A stretch of 64,000 nt of DNA from contig VHBH01000001.1 in NCBI GenBank assembly GCA_016872055.1, forward strand, positions 1 to 64,000. Reading direction: 5' to 3'. Position numbers and translations under genes: made by a program. The notes beneath the pieces are model-generated. The model was given only the letters and a program-made list of their open reading frames with translations. It made no database searches and had not been told where the DNA came from. Of the stretch, positions 1 to 8,193 are shown one piece after another. Positions within the stretch are counted from its first letter, which is position 1, and each line of letters begins with the position of its first letter. Origin of the DNA: Nitrososphaerota archaeon. Its GTDB lineage: Archaea > Thermoproteota > Nitrososphaeria > Nitrososphaerales > Nitrosopumilaceae.

Positions 1-433
1 ATCGGATAGATTCCGGGTCAGGCAAATCATTGTCTGCCTTTAGCCTCTGTCCTGTGTTTATCCATCTGACAAATAACTTGAGAATCTTTTTGAAGTCAAA
101 AGTTGTGTTAGTTTCCTGTCCAGTTCTAGAATAATACTGCATTATTTGAGAAACCAGCTTTACTGAATCCTCTTTGGAGAATTTATCCCAATCTTTACCA
201 TAAAACTTTGTTAGATAATAGAGGGTTTTGATCTGTTTTAGTATGGTAATTTTTGCCATGGCCGAAGTAATTAGAACATCTTGGTATTTTTTCAATAATT
301 CTATGTTTTTAGGGCTTAATTTAGCCTCGATTTTATTCCACACCCATGTTGACTGAGTGTCGGTATAGAAAACATCGTCACTTTTTTTGTTATTGTATGA
401 TCTGACATGAGTTTTACCGCCAACCCTTCTCAT
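1..433 (-). CDS. Tyrosine recombinase/integrase, N-terminal part (runs off the left edge)
   Basis: About 144 residues are readable from an ATG at 431-433 down to base 1, starting MRRVGGKTHVRSYNNKK, with no stop before the window edge. The segment is rich in Lys and aromatic residues and has the all-helical character of the core-binding (SAM-like) domain that precedes the catalytic domain in archaeal XerC/D-type integrases (KITILKQIKTLYYLTKFYGK, then LFVRWINTGQR). The catalytic R-H-R-Y residues would lie outside the window, so the family call rests on the N-domain and on position: the start lies 45 bases from the 3' end of a tRNA-Phe gene, a typical integration site. Confidence is moderate because the diagnostic half is missing. 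Confidence 0.6.
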   Translation of the reverse strand, partial: MRRVGGKTHVRSYNNKKSDDVFYTDTQSTWVWNKIEAKLSPKNIELLKKYQDVLITSAMAKITILKQIKTLYYLTKFYGKDWDKFSKEDSVKLVSQIMQYYSRTGQETNTTFDFKKILKLFVRWINTGQRLKADNDLPDPESIR

Positions 434-477
434 TTCTGATATGATATGCGGAGTAGGCACTTAAAGAATACGATGTA

Positions 478-551
478 TGCCAAGGGTGGGACTTGAATCC
501 ACGACGGCTCCGTCTTCAGCGGAGTGCTCTCCCAGGCTGAGCTACCTTGGC
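478..551 (-). tRNA. tRNA-Phe (anticodon GAA)
   Basis: On the minus strand the acceptor arms GCCAAGG (551-545) and CCTTGGC (485-479) pair perfectly, followed by discriminator A. The anticodon arm CTCCG-CTGAAGA-CGGAG gives a seven-base loop with anticodon GAA. The T loop TTCAAGT and the D arm GCTC-AGCCTGGGA-GAGC are canonical. No intron is present and CCA is not encoded. The 3' end faces the integrase gene, which makes this gene the probable attachment site of an element to the left. Confidence 0.96.
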
Positions 552-592
552 GTTAAACTTGCTCCAAATTTAGGAATTAAAGTGTCTTTTGA

Positions 593-1147
593 TTATGGCT
601 TCCAAATTACGTCTGGCGTGTCGGTACGCTTGTTTGCCAAGCGGGCCATCACAAAGAAAAGATCGGATAATCGGTTTAGGTATTTTTGGCAGGAAATGTT
701 CGTTGTTTCTTTTTTTGATAATTCCACAGAAATAGTCTCTGCCCGCCTTGTCGTGGTTCGAGCAAGATGCAAAAATGCCGCAACTGTGTTACCTCCGGGC
801 AGAATAAAGTTTGTAAGCGGTTTTAATTCTGATTCAAACCTGTCGATGTGTGATTCTAAGTTTAGTATCATGGATTCTGTGATTCGAGTTTTTTGGTCTG
901 ATAGATCTGGGTTCGATAGATCCGAGCCTGCGATAAAAAGCTCGTTTTGGATTTGTACTAGCAGTGATTTTATTTCAGAGTCTAGATTTTGTGTGAGAAT
1001 TATGCCTAAAACCGAGTTGATTTCATCTACTGTCCCATATGCTCGGATTCGAAGATTTGACTTTGATATTCTTGTGCCTCCCTGCAAGCCAGTTGTCCCG
1101 TCGTCGCCTGTCTTTGTATAGATTTTCAACTTGTGTGCTAAACACAC
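593..1147 (-). CDS. Cob(I)alamin adenosyltransferase, PduO type
   Basis: This 184-residue enzyme transfers the adenosyl group of ATP to cob(I)alamin to make adenosylcobalamin. The family motifs are all visible: YTKTGDDGTTGL near the N-terminus (ATP site), YGTVDEINS, RTTTRRAE and LNRLSDLFF. Length is normal for the family. The ATG at 1147 gives a nine-residue lead before the usual KIYTKTGD start; the in-frame TTG six codons later is an alternative. Adenosylcobalamin is the cofactor of the methylmalonyl-CoA mutase encoded at 58214-59803, so the product serves the carbon fixation cycle. It is monocistronic and adjacent to tRNA-Phe. Confidence 0.92.
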   Translation of the reverse strand: MCLAHKLKIYTKTGDDGTTGLQGGTRISKSNLRIRAYGTVDEINSVLGIILTQNLDSEIKSLLVQIQNELFIAGSDLSNPDLSDQKTRITESMILNLESHIDRFESELKPLTNFILPGGNTVAAFLHLARTTTRRAETISVELSKKETTNISCQKYLNRLSDLFFVMARLANKRTDTPDVIWKP

Positions 1148-1209
1148 ATGGAATTATTATCTCTTGATTATCACTAATAATTTAAAAGAAGCATCGATTG
1201 TGGGGGAAT

Positions 1210-1332
1210 ATGACCAAAGTCTCATGTCCTTACTGCCAATCTCAATTTGACAACAAGGAAGATCTCTCAAAGCATATAGACAGGGTTCATCATGGATCAG
1301 GCCTGCTTGAAGGCGACACTCGAAAATTCTAA
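1210..1332 (+). CDS. Small C2H2 zinc finger protein (40 aa)
   Basis: A 40-residue ORF runs from ATG 1210 to TAA 1330-1332. Residues 6-27 form a classical C2H2 finger, C-x2-C-x12-H-x4-H (CPYC, then HIDRVH), with a Phe and a Leu at the usual core positions. The last 41 bases overlap the start of the HD-domain gene in another frame, so the two are probably cotranscribed and translationally linked. Small single-finger proteins of this kind occur in archaea; the target is unknown. The finger is nearly the whole protein, which argues against chance. Confidence 0.7.
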   Translation: MTKVSCPYCQSQFDNKEDLSKHIDRVHHGSGLLEGDTRKF

Positions 1333-1846
1333 ATCCCTCTTTGAATTTATTTTAAAACTAAAGACGATTCCTAGGGCTGGTTGGCAAAAAAAGCTTGGAA
1401 TTGCTCGACCAGAATCGGTAGCAGACCATACATATTCGGTTGCTGCAATTGCAATGGTATTATCGGATGCCAAAAAACTAGATACTGGAAAAATCCTCAA
1501 AATGGCAATACTCCACGATCTAGCAGAGTCCATAACTGGGGATTTGACGCCGGAAGACTGTCCAAAAACTAAAAAAATCCGACTGGAAAATTCCGCAATG
1601 AAAAAAATTCTATCATATCTGGATGTAAAAACGCAAAAACAATACTGGACTATCTGGATGCAATACCAAAAAAATTCTACACGTGAGGCAAGACTGCTTC
1701 ATGATGTGGATAAGCTGGAAATGGCACTTCAAGCCAGAGTCTACTCTAAATCATACCAAAAGAAGAAACTGGAGCCGTTTTTTGATTCTGCAAAAATACA
1801 CATTTTGGATTCTGATGTCAAAAAACTATTAGAAAAAATATCATAG
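1292..1846 (+). CDS. HD-domain phosphohydrolase (YfbR/HDDC2-like)
   Basis: The 184-residue protein carries the HD metal-site residues in order: ADHTYSVA (first His), ILHDLAESITGD (His-Asp) and LLHDVDKLEMALQAR (last Asp). This pattern and length match the YfbR/HDDC2 group of 5'-deoxynucleotidases, which dephosphorylate dNMPs. The ATG at 1292 precedes a helix LENSKSLFEFILKLKTIPRAGW typical of the family start. It overlaps the zinc finger gene upstream by 41 bases. Substrate preference cannot be read from the sequence. Confidence 0.85.
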   Translation: MDQACLKATLENSKSLFEFILKLKTIPRAGWQKKLGIARPESVADHTYSVAAIAMVLSDAKKLDTGKILKMAILHDLAESITGDLTPEDCPKTKKIRLENSAMKKILSYLDVKTQKQYWTIWMQYQKNSTREARLLHDVDKLEMALQARVYSKSYQKKKLEPFFDSAKIHILDSDVKKLLEKIS

Positions 1847-2075
1847 GCAAATCCGGCAGGATCTGATTTTAACGGTATTCTAAAATAAAATATAGAGCCC
1901 ATATCTCGCTAGCTTTCAACACATATTGAATCTCCAAAGAGCTCAATTATCCAATTGGATATTACAAGGCCAACCTAGTCACAGAAGCGAATGCGATTCC
2001 TTTAAGTACAATCTCTTGGATTGTAAATTTTGCGAGTTAATCTCTAGTTGAAATAATTGAATAAACATTGGATGG

Positions 2076-2089
2076 TTTTATAGTGGAAT
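2076..2089 (+). promoter_or_regulatory. TATA promoter for the 2106 gene, motif shared with 15768
   Basis: The 14-mer TTTTATAGTGGAAT centres a TATA box 26 bases before the ATG at 2106, consistent with a leaderless transcript. The identical 14-mer occurs at 15768-15781. The rest of 1847-2105 holds no recognisable gene. Confidence 0.5.
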
Positions 2090-2105
2090 ACGCTGGATCC
2101 GTAAT

Positions 2106-2336
2106 ATGTCGACACAGAAAAAAGATGAACTCATCATTGCACAAAACGAGCTAATCGGCATATTATTTGAGATAATCAAAAGATTTCAGGCAAACCATAC
2201 CCTAGATGATGAATATTTCCAGATAATCTCAGGTAACCCGGGAGAATTTAGCAGAAAAAGATTGGATGAGATTTTATCGGAAAGAGAAGAAAACAGCAAG
2301 ACAATATCGAAATTGCTGGAGAAAATCGAGCCTTAG
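2106..2336 (+). CDS. Small conserved-looking protein of unknown function (76 aa)
   Basis: A 76-residue acidic, Lys/Glu-rich, mostly helical protein with no recognised domain; it starts MSTQKKDELIIAQNELIG and ends KTISKLLEKIEP. A TATA box lies 26 bases before the ATG, which supports the start. It converges with the minus-strand gene 2333-2635, and the two stop codons overlap by four bases. The regular amphipathic pattern suggests a helical, perhaps oligomeric, protein. No function is proposed. Confidence 0.6.
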   Translation: MSTQKKDELIIAQNELIGILFEIIKRFQANHTLDDEYFQIISGNPGEFSRKRLDEILSEREENSKTISKLLEKIEP

Positions 2337-2635
2337 TCGCATCCGCAACTGTCGTGGTCTGATATCATTTTGAGTTTTTTTGGAGCCTGTTCAAATCTTG
2401 ACTGGACGTAGTGCGACATGTTTGTTATTCGGATTATTGTGGGCTTGTGAGTCCAGGTTCCCTCGTTGTCAAACCATGATTCTATTTCGTCTACGTCGTA
2501 ACGCTGGCCTGAATTTAGGATCTTGCCAAATGTGTCCTTGATGAAGATTTCATCCTGCGTGCTAAGTGTCTTTTTGTTTTGCACGTTTGCGGTAATCTCG
2601 TTTAGTAAAATGATAACTTGGTTTGTCAGTGGCAT
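2333..2635 (-). CDS. Unknown protein with C-terminal DSCGCD motif (100 aa)
   Basis: A 100-residue protein starting MPLTNQVIILLNEITANVQ. The central part (VDEIESWFDNEGTWTHKPT, then IIRITNMSHYVQSRF) looks like a small helical fold with conserved aromatic residues. The tail HDSCGCD holds two Cys with His and Asp nearby and could bind a metal or form a disulfide. It is divergent from the 2686 gene, with about 50 bases between starts. The family is not recognised. Confidence 0.6.
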   Translation of the reverse strand: MPLTNQVIILLNEITANVQNKKTLSTQDEIFIKDTFGKILNSGQRYDVDEIESWFDNEGTWTHKPTIIRITNMSHYVQSRFEQAPKKLKMISDHDSCGCD

Positions 2636-2685
2636 TATACAGTGGTGGTTTCTTTACATTTTAATAATTATCGTATTGATTAGTA

Positions 2686-3036
2686 TTGTTGCAGTATTTT
2701 GTTGCTCTAAAATTGGGACAGAAACGAGTTGCGGCATCGCGAGAATATCTAAACAAGCTGACAAACAACAGGGCAATGCCAGCACTTGCATTACAAAACT
2801 CAAAGTCCGATGTCTGGGAGCCGGTAGGTGAGGAAAACCTCTATGCAATAGTAGATGAGTCCAGCGGATTTGTCCTAACTGACACATCTGGGTATATCGT
2901 TGCAATTTGCGACAGGGGTGGATTTTCCAAGGCCATATTGCAGGGAGTCCAAAAAGAACAATGTGAGCAGCTAGTGGCCCAATTCGAAAAGGACGGCATT
3001 CCCAAATTCGCAGGCAAGGTAATCCTGCCTGTGTAG
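2686..3036 (+). CDS. Unknown protein (116 aa) with TTG start
   Basis: The 116-residue frame starts at TTG 2686, exactly about 25 bases after a TATA-like TTTAATAAT (2659-2667), which supports a leaderless start there. An alternative start is the ATG at 2776, giving 87 residues. The C-terminal part reads like a small alpha/beta domain (YAIVDESSGFVLTDTSGYIV, then AICDRGG). No motif identifies a function. It lies just before the LOR/SDH gene on the same strand with a 78-base gap, so an operon is possible but not clear. Confidence 0.6.
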   Translation: MLQYFVALKLGQKRVAASREYLNKLTNNRAMPALALQNSKSDVWEPVGEENLYAIVDESSGFVLTDTSGYIVAICDRGGFSKAILQGVQKEQCEQLVAQFEKDGIPKFAGKVILPV

Positions 3037-3114
3037 TGTGGTCAAATTTTGTGCATGGGATATATTTTAAATTCGTACTGGGTTGGTAGTAAATACTAAG
3101 GAGATAGTAAGGAT

Positions 3115-4341
3115 ATGACAAAATTTTCATCTGAAGTAGAGGTACGCGGGCACCTAATTGATTCCATGATACTGACCAAGATTTTTGATGTGATAATGGA
3201 TCTTGGTGGTGAGTTTGAAGTCTTGCAGATGACCGTTGGGAAAAAGAAAAAAGAGCCAAGCTATGCCAAGCTGCTAATCCAGGGCAGAAACCAAGGAAAC
3301 TTGGACAAGATATTAGAGCAGGTCTATCGCGAAGGTGCAACTTCAACTATTGGCAAAAACGTGATGCTCAAGCCAGCACCAAAAGACATGTTGATGCCGG
3401 AGGATTTCTATTCTACTACCAATAATACCACAGAAATTTTGCTATCGGGCAAGTGGATTACAGTGGATAACATGATGATGGACAAGTGTATCGTAGTAAA
3501 GGGGAAAAGAGCAAACTGCACACCAATCCGCGATATCAGAAAAGGTGACCTAATTGTGGTTGGAGAAACTGGAGTCAAGATAACTCCACCAGAGCGACCC
3601 CGCGAGGGCTCTAACGTATTTGCGTTTATGGGAAGCAGTAGTTCATCAGAGCGTCCAACTCAGCACATTGCAAAAAAAGTGGCAGAAGACATTTTCAAGA
3701 CAAAAAAATCTGCCGGCAAAATCATCCTAGTTGGAGGTCCTGCTATTGTTCATACTGGTGCAGCCAATTCTATCGCAGAGCTGATTAGGCTAGGGTACAT
3801 TGATGGTGTTCTTGCCGGAAATGCTTTGGCAGTACATGACATTGAATATGCGACACTTGGAACATCGCTTGGCATGAATGTCCATGATGGCTCACTTGCA
3901 ATCAAGGGCCATAGGAACCATATGGACACAATAAATGCAGTATTTCGGGCAGGCTCTATTTCTGAGATGGTCAAAAAAGGAACATTGAAGCGTGGAATAA
4001 TGTATGAATGCGTCAAAAAGAAAATCCCGTTCATCTTGGCAGGCTCTATTAGGGATGATGGGCCATTGCCTGATGTCATTACTGATACGGCAGTCGCTCA
4101 ACATGAATACAAAAAGGTACTCAAGGACGCAAAAATGGTAATTATGATATCAACGATGCTTCATTCTATTGCTACTGGCAACATGCTTCCAGCAAACGTA
4201 AAGGTTATCGTGGTTGACATTAACCAGCCAACGGTTACAAAGCTGATGGATAGGGGTACATGGCAGGCACTGGGAATAGTCACTGATGTTGGGGCGTTTT
4301 TGCCGCTGATTTCCCAAGAGATCAAAAAGATACGAAAATAG
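3115..4341 (+). CDS. LOR/SDH bifunctional-domain enzyme, probable archaeal ornithine cyclodeaminase (TIGR00300 family)
   Basis: The 408-residue protein matches the archaeal family with an N-terminal LOR/SDH domain (EVEVRGHLIDSMILTKIFD, residues about 7-25, followed by GGEFEVLQMTVGK) and a C-terminal deoxyhypusine-synthase-like nucleotide-binding part (IILVGGPAIVHTGA, then LAGNALAVHDIE). Members of this family have been characterised as NAD-dependent ornithine cyclodeaminases making proline and ammonia, and the domain is shared with cyanobacterial ArgZ/AgrE. Length is typical. Together with the agmatinase at 34335-35201 it suggests arginine/ornithine use for proline or polyamines. The exact substrate is inferred from the family. 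Confidence 0.8.
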   Translation: MTKFSSEVEVRGHLIDSMILTKIFDVIMDLGGEFEVLQMTVGKKKKEPSYAKLLIQGRNQGNLDKILEQVYREGATSTIGKNVMLKPAPKDMLMPEDFYSTTNNTTEILLSGKWITVDNMMMDKCIVVKGKRANCTPIRDIRKGDLIVVGETGVKITPPERPREGSNVFAFMGSSSSSERPTQHIAKKVAEDIFKTKKSAGKIILVGGPAIVHTGAANSIAELIRLGYIDGVLAGNALAVHDIEYATLGTSLGMNVHDGSLAIKGHRNHMDTINAVFRAGSISEMVKKGTLKRGIMYECVKKKIPFILAGSIRDDGPLPDVITDTAVAQHEYKKVLKDAKMVIMISTMLHSIATGNMLPANVKVIVVDINQPTVTKLMDRGTWQALGIVTDVGAFLPLISQEIKKIRK

Positions 4342-4608
4342 ATTATTTATCCAGCCTTTCTTCTCTTTTGATTTCTTTGATATGCCTGATTTTTTGTTGA
4401 TTTTACCACATACTTTTGTGGGGGAACTATATGGTTACCCATTTTTCATTTTCTGAAATAATAATTGGTTTTTCTTACCATGCTGTATGCAGTGTTTCAA
4501 ACTTATACAACACTCGGTTTCGAGTAAAACTGGAATTTAACTACACAAAAATCTAACTGCAAAGAACTGAATAGGAAAAGTATTGGAAATATCTAGAGTA
4601 AAAATAGG

Positions 4609-6531
4609 TCAGCTATTCTGTTTTATTTCGTCCAAGATTGATGGATTTTCAAGGCCAGACAAGTCTCCTAGCGGCGCACCTAGCAGTTTTGCCCTCAATA
4701 GTCTTCTCATTATTTTGCCTGTGCGTGTCTTAGGCATATCTGACAGGACATGAATTGATTTTGGACATGCGAGCTTGCCTATTTTGTCTGATACATAGTT
4801 CTGGATCTGTGTCTGAATGTCTTGGACTGGTTTATCTCTGAGTACAACAAACACTACTATTGCTTCACCAGTAATGTCATCTGGGATTGATATTGCTGCA
4901 GATTCGGAAATTTTTTGATGTGAAGAAACAACCCGTTCTATTTCTACAGTGCTTAGCCTGTGGCCTGAAACGTTGATTACATCATCTACTCGGCCGTGCA
5001 TATACCACAATCCATCAGAATCTCTGACTACGAAGTCACCGTGAAACCAGACATCCTTGAATTGACTCCAGTATGTTTGGATGTACCTGGAATCATCTCC
5101 AAGCAAGCTACGCGTTATTGTAGGCCATGGTGCCTTTATTACAAGAAAGCCTTTTTGATTTACCAAAGAATTTTGGTTTTCATCTATTATGTCAAGATCA
5201 AACCCCGGACATGGCATGCCTACCGTGGTTGGCTTTAATTTCATTCCAGGAAATACCGATAGCATTGCTCCACCTATTTCGGTTCCACCAGCCAAATTCA
5301 TGATTGGGATTTTTTTGTTGCCAATTTTTTCATATAACCACCACCAGGATTCTTCATCTATTGGCTCTCCTGTAGTTGGGATTATCCTAATTTTATTCAG
5401 ATTGAATTTTTCCCTTGGATTGACTCCGGATTTTCTAAACATCCTGGTTGCCGTAGGAGAGATTCCAAAAACTGTCACTCCATATTTTGAGAGCAACTCC
5501 CATATTCTGTCTTGACATGGATAATCAATTGCACCATCATAGATTGTCGCAGTTGCACCAATTTCGAGCAATCCATATACATTCCACACTTGCCCTGTGA
5601 TCCAACCAATGTCTGCAGGCCAAAACAAGACATCTTTTGGTGTCAGATCAATTAGGTATGACGCCTGGTGGCCCGCATAAACCGCAAATCCCCCATGCGT
5701 ATGAATGACGCCTTTTGGATTACCAGTCGTGCCTGATGTGTATAGTATGAACAGAGGATCTTCCGAATCCATTATTCTTGTCTGGCATGTCTCTGATTGA
5801 TTGGCCACCAGTTCTGCATAGTCTAGAATTTTGTCAGAAAAAGTGTATTTGTCAATGCTACAATATGGGACTATGACTATTTTCTCAATACTGGTTTGTT
5901 CTAATGCATTTTGTGCTGCGTCTATTTGAGATATTGATTTTCCCTTGCGACTAAATCCATCAGATACGAACAAGATTTTTGCTTTTGAATCCTTTAACCT
6001 AATGTTTAGTGCATCTGAGCTATATCCTGAAAATATTGTTGTCTGGATTGCACCTATTTTTGCACATGCCAATATGGCAATGATTGATTCTAGGATCATC
6101 GGCATGTAAATTGCAACGACATCGCCTTTTTTGATATTCAACGACAATAATGCATTTGCAAGCTTATTCACTTGGATTTCTAGCTGTGAATATGTGATTT
6201 TTTTCACAGTATTATTTTCTGATACAAAATAATACACAATTTTGTCTGGCGTTTTTTTGGCAAATTTAGTTACTGTGGAATTTATGATGTTTATCTTGCC
6301 GTCAATAAACCATTTTGCCCATGGCTTTCCAGCAGAAAAATCAGAAACAATTGTATACTTTTTGTCCCAGATTATTCCAATGTCTTCATTTACTGCATCC
6401 CAGTACCAATCGACATCAGATATTGACTTTCTATGGAGATCCTTCAAAGATGAAATTCCATGTTTTTGCATAAATCGAAAAATGTTCGAGTTTTCAGTCT
6501 GCTCTTTTGATGGAATAAACACAAAAGACAT
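4609..6531 (-). CDS. AMP-forming acyl-CoA synthetase (acetyl-CoA synthetase-like)
   Basis: The 640-residue enzyme has the ACS family order: an N-terminal extension with DVDWYWDAVNEDIGI, the P-loop-like LYTSGTTGNPKGVIHTHGG (about residues 263-281), the A5-type motif GTEIGG, the hinge GRVDDVINVSGHRLSTVEIE and the acylation Lys in KTRTGKIMRRLLR. It activates a short carboxylic acid, most likely acetate or propionate, to its CoA ester with ATP. The 3HP/4HB cycle of these archaea uses ADP-forming synthetases for its own steps, so this enzyme may serve acetate assimilation. It starts two bases after the orf89 stop, last in the aspS-gatCAB operon. Confidence 0.88.
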   Translation of the reverse strand: MSFVFIPSKEQTENSNIFRFMQKHGISSLKDLHRKSISDVDWYWDAVNEDIGIIWDKKYTIVSDFSAGKPWAKWFIDGKINIINSTVTKFAKKTPDKIVYYFVSENNTVKKITYSQLEIQVNKLANALLSLNIKKGDVVAIYMPMILESIIAILACAKIGAIQTTIFSGYSSDALNIRLKDSKAKILFVSDGFSRKGKSISQIDAAQNALEQTSIEKIVIVPYCSIDKYTFSDKILDYAELVANQSETCQTRIMDSEDPLFILYTSGTTGNPKGVIHTHGGFAVYAGHQASYLIDLTPKDVLFWPADIGWITGQVWNVYGLLEIGATATIYDGAIDYPCQDRIWELLSKYGVTVFGISPTATRMFRKSGVNPREKFNLNKIRIIPTTGEPIDEESWWWLYEKIGNKKIPIMNLAGGTEIGGAMLSVFPGMKLKPTTVGMPCPGFDLDIIDENQNSLVNQKGFLVIKAPWPTITRSLLGDDSRYIQTYWSQFKDVWFHGDFVVRDSDGLWYMHGRVDDVINVSGHRLSTVEIERVVSSHQKISESAAISIPDDITGEAIVVFVVLRDKPVQDIQTQIQNYVSDKIGKLACPKSIHVLSDMPKTRTGKIMRRLLRAKLLGAPLGDLSGLENPSILDEIKQNS

Positions 6532-6533
6532 GG

Positions 6534-6803
6534 TCAGAAAATTACTAATCCAAGGCGCCTTGCACAGGAGATCATGGTCTTTCCATCATCCTCGTTTATT
6601 CCAACAGATGTAAATTTGGTAATCCAGGCTCCTTTTTCGTTTCTTGTGTTTTCTAGATAATATTCGTGTAGGACTTGTGCTATTTTGTTCCTAATTTCGT
6701 GCCTAATTTTACCTGGGTCTGCTGTATTAAGCCATGAAAACTCCGATAATTTTGATATTATTCGTATAATTTCTGCCTCGTCGGCACTAATCTCAGATTC
6801 CAA
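6534..6803 (-). CDS. Unknown operon member after gatB (89 aa)
   Basis: This 89-residue acidic, helical protein (starts MESEISADEAEIIRIISKL, ends CARRLGLVIF) overlaps the gatB stop by 11 bases and sits two bases before acs. The tight spacing implies translational coupling to gatB. No domain is recognised. Its position suggests, without proving, a role with the amidotransferase or the acyl-CoA synthetase. Confidence 0.65.
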   Translation of the reverse strand: MESEISADEAEIIRIISKLSEFSWLNTADPGKIRHEIRNKIAQVLHEYYLENTRNEKGAWITKFTSVGINEDDGKTMISCARRLGLVIF

Positions 6804-8193
6804 TTTTTTTCTTGAATAGATTTAGTGTTATTGTCGGGTCAGCTTTTCCTTTGGTTTGTTGCATTACTTTTCCAACAAGATAGTTTATGGTTTGAGGATT
6901 TTCCTTTGCCTGCTGGATTGCAGTGCTTTCCTTGGATATTATGTCGTCAATTATTCTGCCCAACTCTGACTCGTCAGAGATTTTTGCTAAACCTGTACTG
7001 GATATGATATCTGATGCTGATTTTCCGGTCTTGATAATTTCTTGCAATGCATTTTTTGCAGAGATTCTGGTTACTTTGCCAGAACTTATCATTGATACTA
7101 GATCAGAGAGATGTCTTGGAACTAGCTTGGATTGCTCTCGCTTTTCCCTGGTGTCAACTAGGCCCATCAGATCAGTTGTGATCATGTTTGCAATTTCCTT
7201 GGCATTTGATTCATCATGTGCCTGTTCAAATAAATCAGAATAATATTTGTCAGAGGACAGGACGTCTGCCACCTGTCCAGGGATACCGTATTTCACGACG
7301 TATCTTTCCTTTTTGGAACTGATGCTCTCTGGCATGTTTTTCTTCCATGATTCGAGTGATGCCTCGTCCATTATTACCCACGGTATGTCGCCTTCGAGGA
7401 TATACCTATAGTCCTCGTCCTCTTCTTTGGATCTGGATGATATTGTTATTTTTCGCTTGTCGTCCCAATGACGAGTCTCTTGTGCAATTTCTATGCCTCT
7501 TTCTTTGAGGCTTGTCTGGCGCGTAAGCTCAAAGTGGATTGCCTTTTCCAAATCGTGAAATGAGCCAATGTTTTTGACCTCTACTCGATTTCCGCCTTCG
7601 ATGGAGACGTTTGCATCTGCACGCATGGCGCCTTCCAGAGTTGGGTCTGATACGCCTAGGTTTTCAAGCAAATCCGATAACACATTAAGAAAGATTCGCA
7701 CCTGTCGCGGGTTATCGAAATCCGGCTCAGTTACTATCTCTACTAGGGGAGTGCCTGCACGATTGTAATCAACTAGGGTAATTGCGGTTCTCTCTGATGC
7801 TCCCTCATAGATTAGCCTGCCTGGGTCCTCCTCGATTTGGATTCGTCTGATCCTAATCTCTTTTCCCTCAATGGATATCTTGCCTTGTTCACCAATACTG
7901 GTTGGACCATACAGATTCAGCTGGGTTATTTGGAAATTTTTAGGCAGATCTGGGTAAAAGTAATTTTTTCTAAAAAAGCCAAGGCTTTTTGGCGTCTTGC
8001 AATTTAGTGCCATTGCAATCATCGTTGCCTTTTCTACTGCCTTTTTGTTCAGTCTTGGCAAAGTGCCTGGCATTCCCATACATACTGGACAGATGTTTGT
8101 GTTTGGCTCAAATCCGCGATAGTTTGCCTTGCAAGTACAGAAAAGCTTACTTTCTAGCTTGGTCAGCTGGCAGTGGATTTCTAGGCCTATCAT
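6793..8193 (-). CDS. gatB: Asp/Glu-tRNA amidotransferase subunit B
   Basis: This 466-residue subunit binds the misacylated tRNA, phosphorylates the Asp or Glu side chain with ATP and receives ammonia from GatA. Diagnostic segments are GLEIHCQLTKLESKLFC at the N-terminus, NYFYPDLPKNFQITQ, EEDPGRLIYEG, and NRAGTPLVEIVTEPD, with the C-terminal YqeY-like helical tail ending in QTKGKADPTITLNLF. Length is normal for archaeal or bacterial GatB. Its ATG overlaps the gatA stop as ATGA, so translation is coupled. The presence of aspS and gatC upstream points to the Asp-tRNA(Asn) route. Confidence 0.96.
   Translation of the reverse strand: MIGLEIHCQLTKLESKLFCTCKANYRGFEPNTNICPVCMGMPGTLPRLNKKAVEKATMIAMALNCKTPKSLGFFRKNYFYPDLPKNFQITQLNLYGPTSIGEQGKISIEGKEIRIRRIQIEEDPGRLIYEGASERTAITLVDYNRAGTPLVEIVTEPDFDNPRQVRIFLNVLSDLLENLGVSDPTLEGAMRADANVSIEGGNRVEVKNIGSFHDLEKAIHFELTRQTSLKERGIEIAQETRHWDDKRKITISSRSKEEDEDYRYILEGDIPWVIMDEASLESWKKNMPESISSKKERYVVKYGIPGQVADVLSSDKYYSDLFEQAHDESNAKEIANMITTDLMGLVDTREKREQSKLVPRHLSDLVSMISSGKVTRISAKNALQEIIKTGKSASDIISSTGLAKISDESELGRIIDDIISKESTAIQQAKENPQTINYLVGKVMQQTKGKADPTITLNLFKKKIGI

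Noticed and set aside
477-1121. 214-codon plus-strand ORF
   Set aside because: It covers the tRNA-Phe gene and is antisense to the clear cobalamin adenosyltransferase; its composition (Ser/Arg/Phe-rich) is that of a shadow frame.
2654-3346. 230-codon minus-strand ORF
   Set aside because: Antisense to the 2686 gene and the start of the LOR/SDH gene; His/Pro/Leu-rich shadow with no domain.
4508-4526. Short hairpin ACTCG-GTTT-CGAGT in the gap before the acs stop
   Set aside because: Only a five-base stem with no T-run; too weak to call a terminator or RNA.
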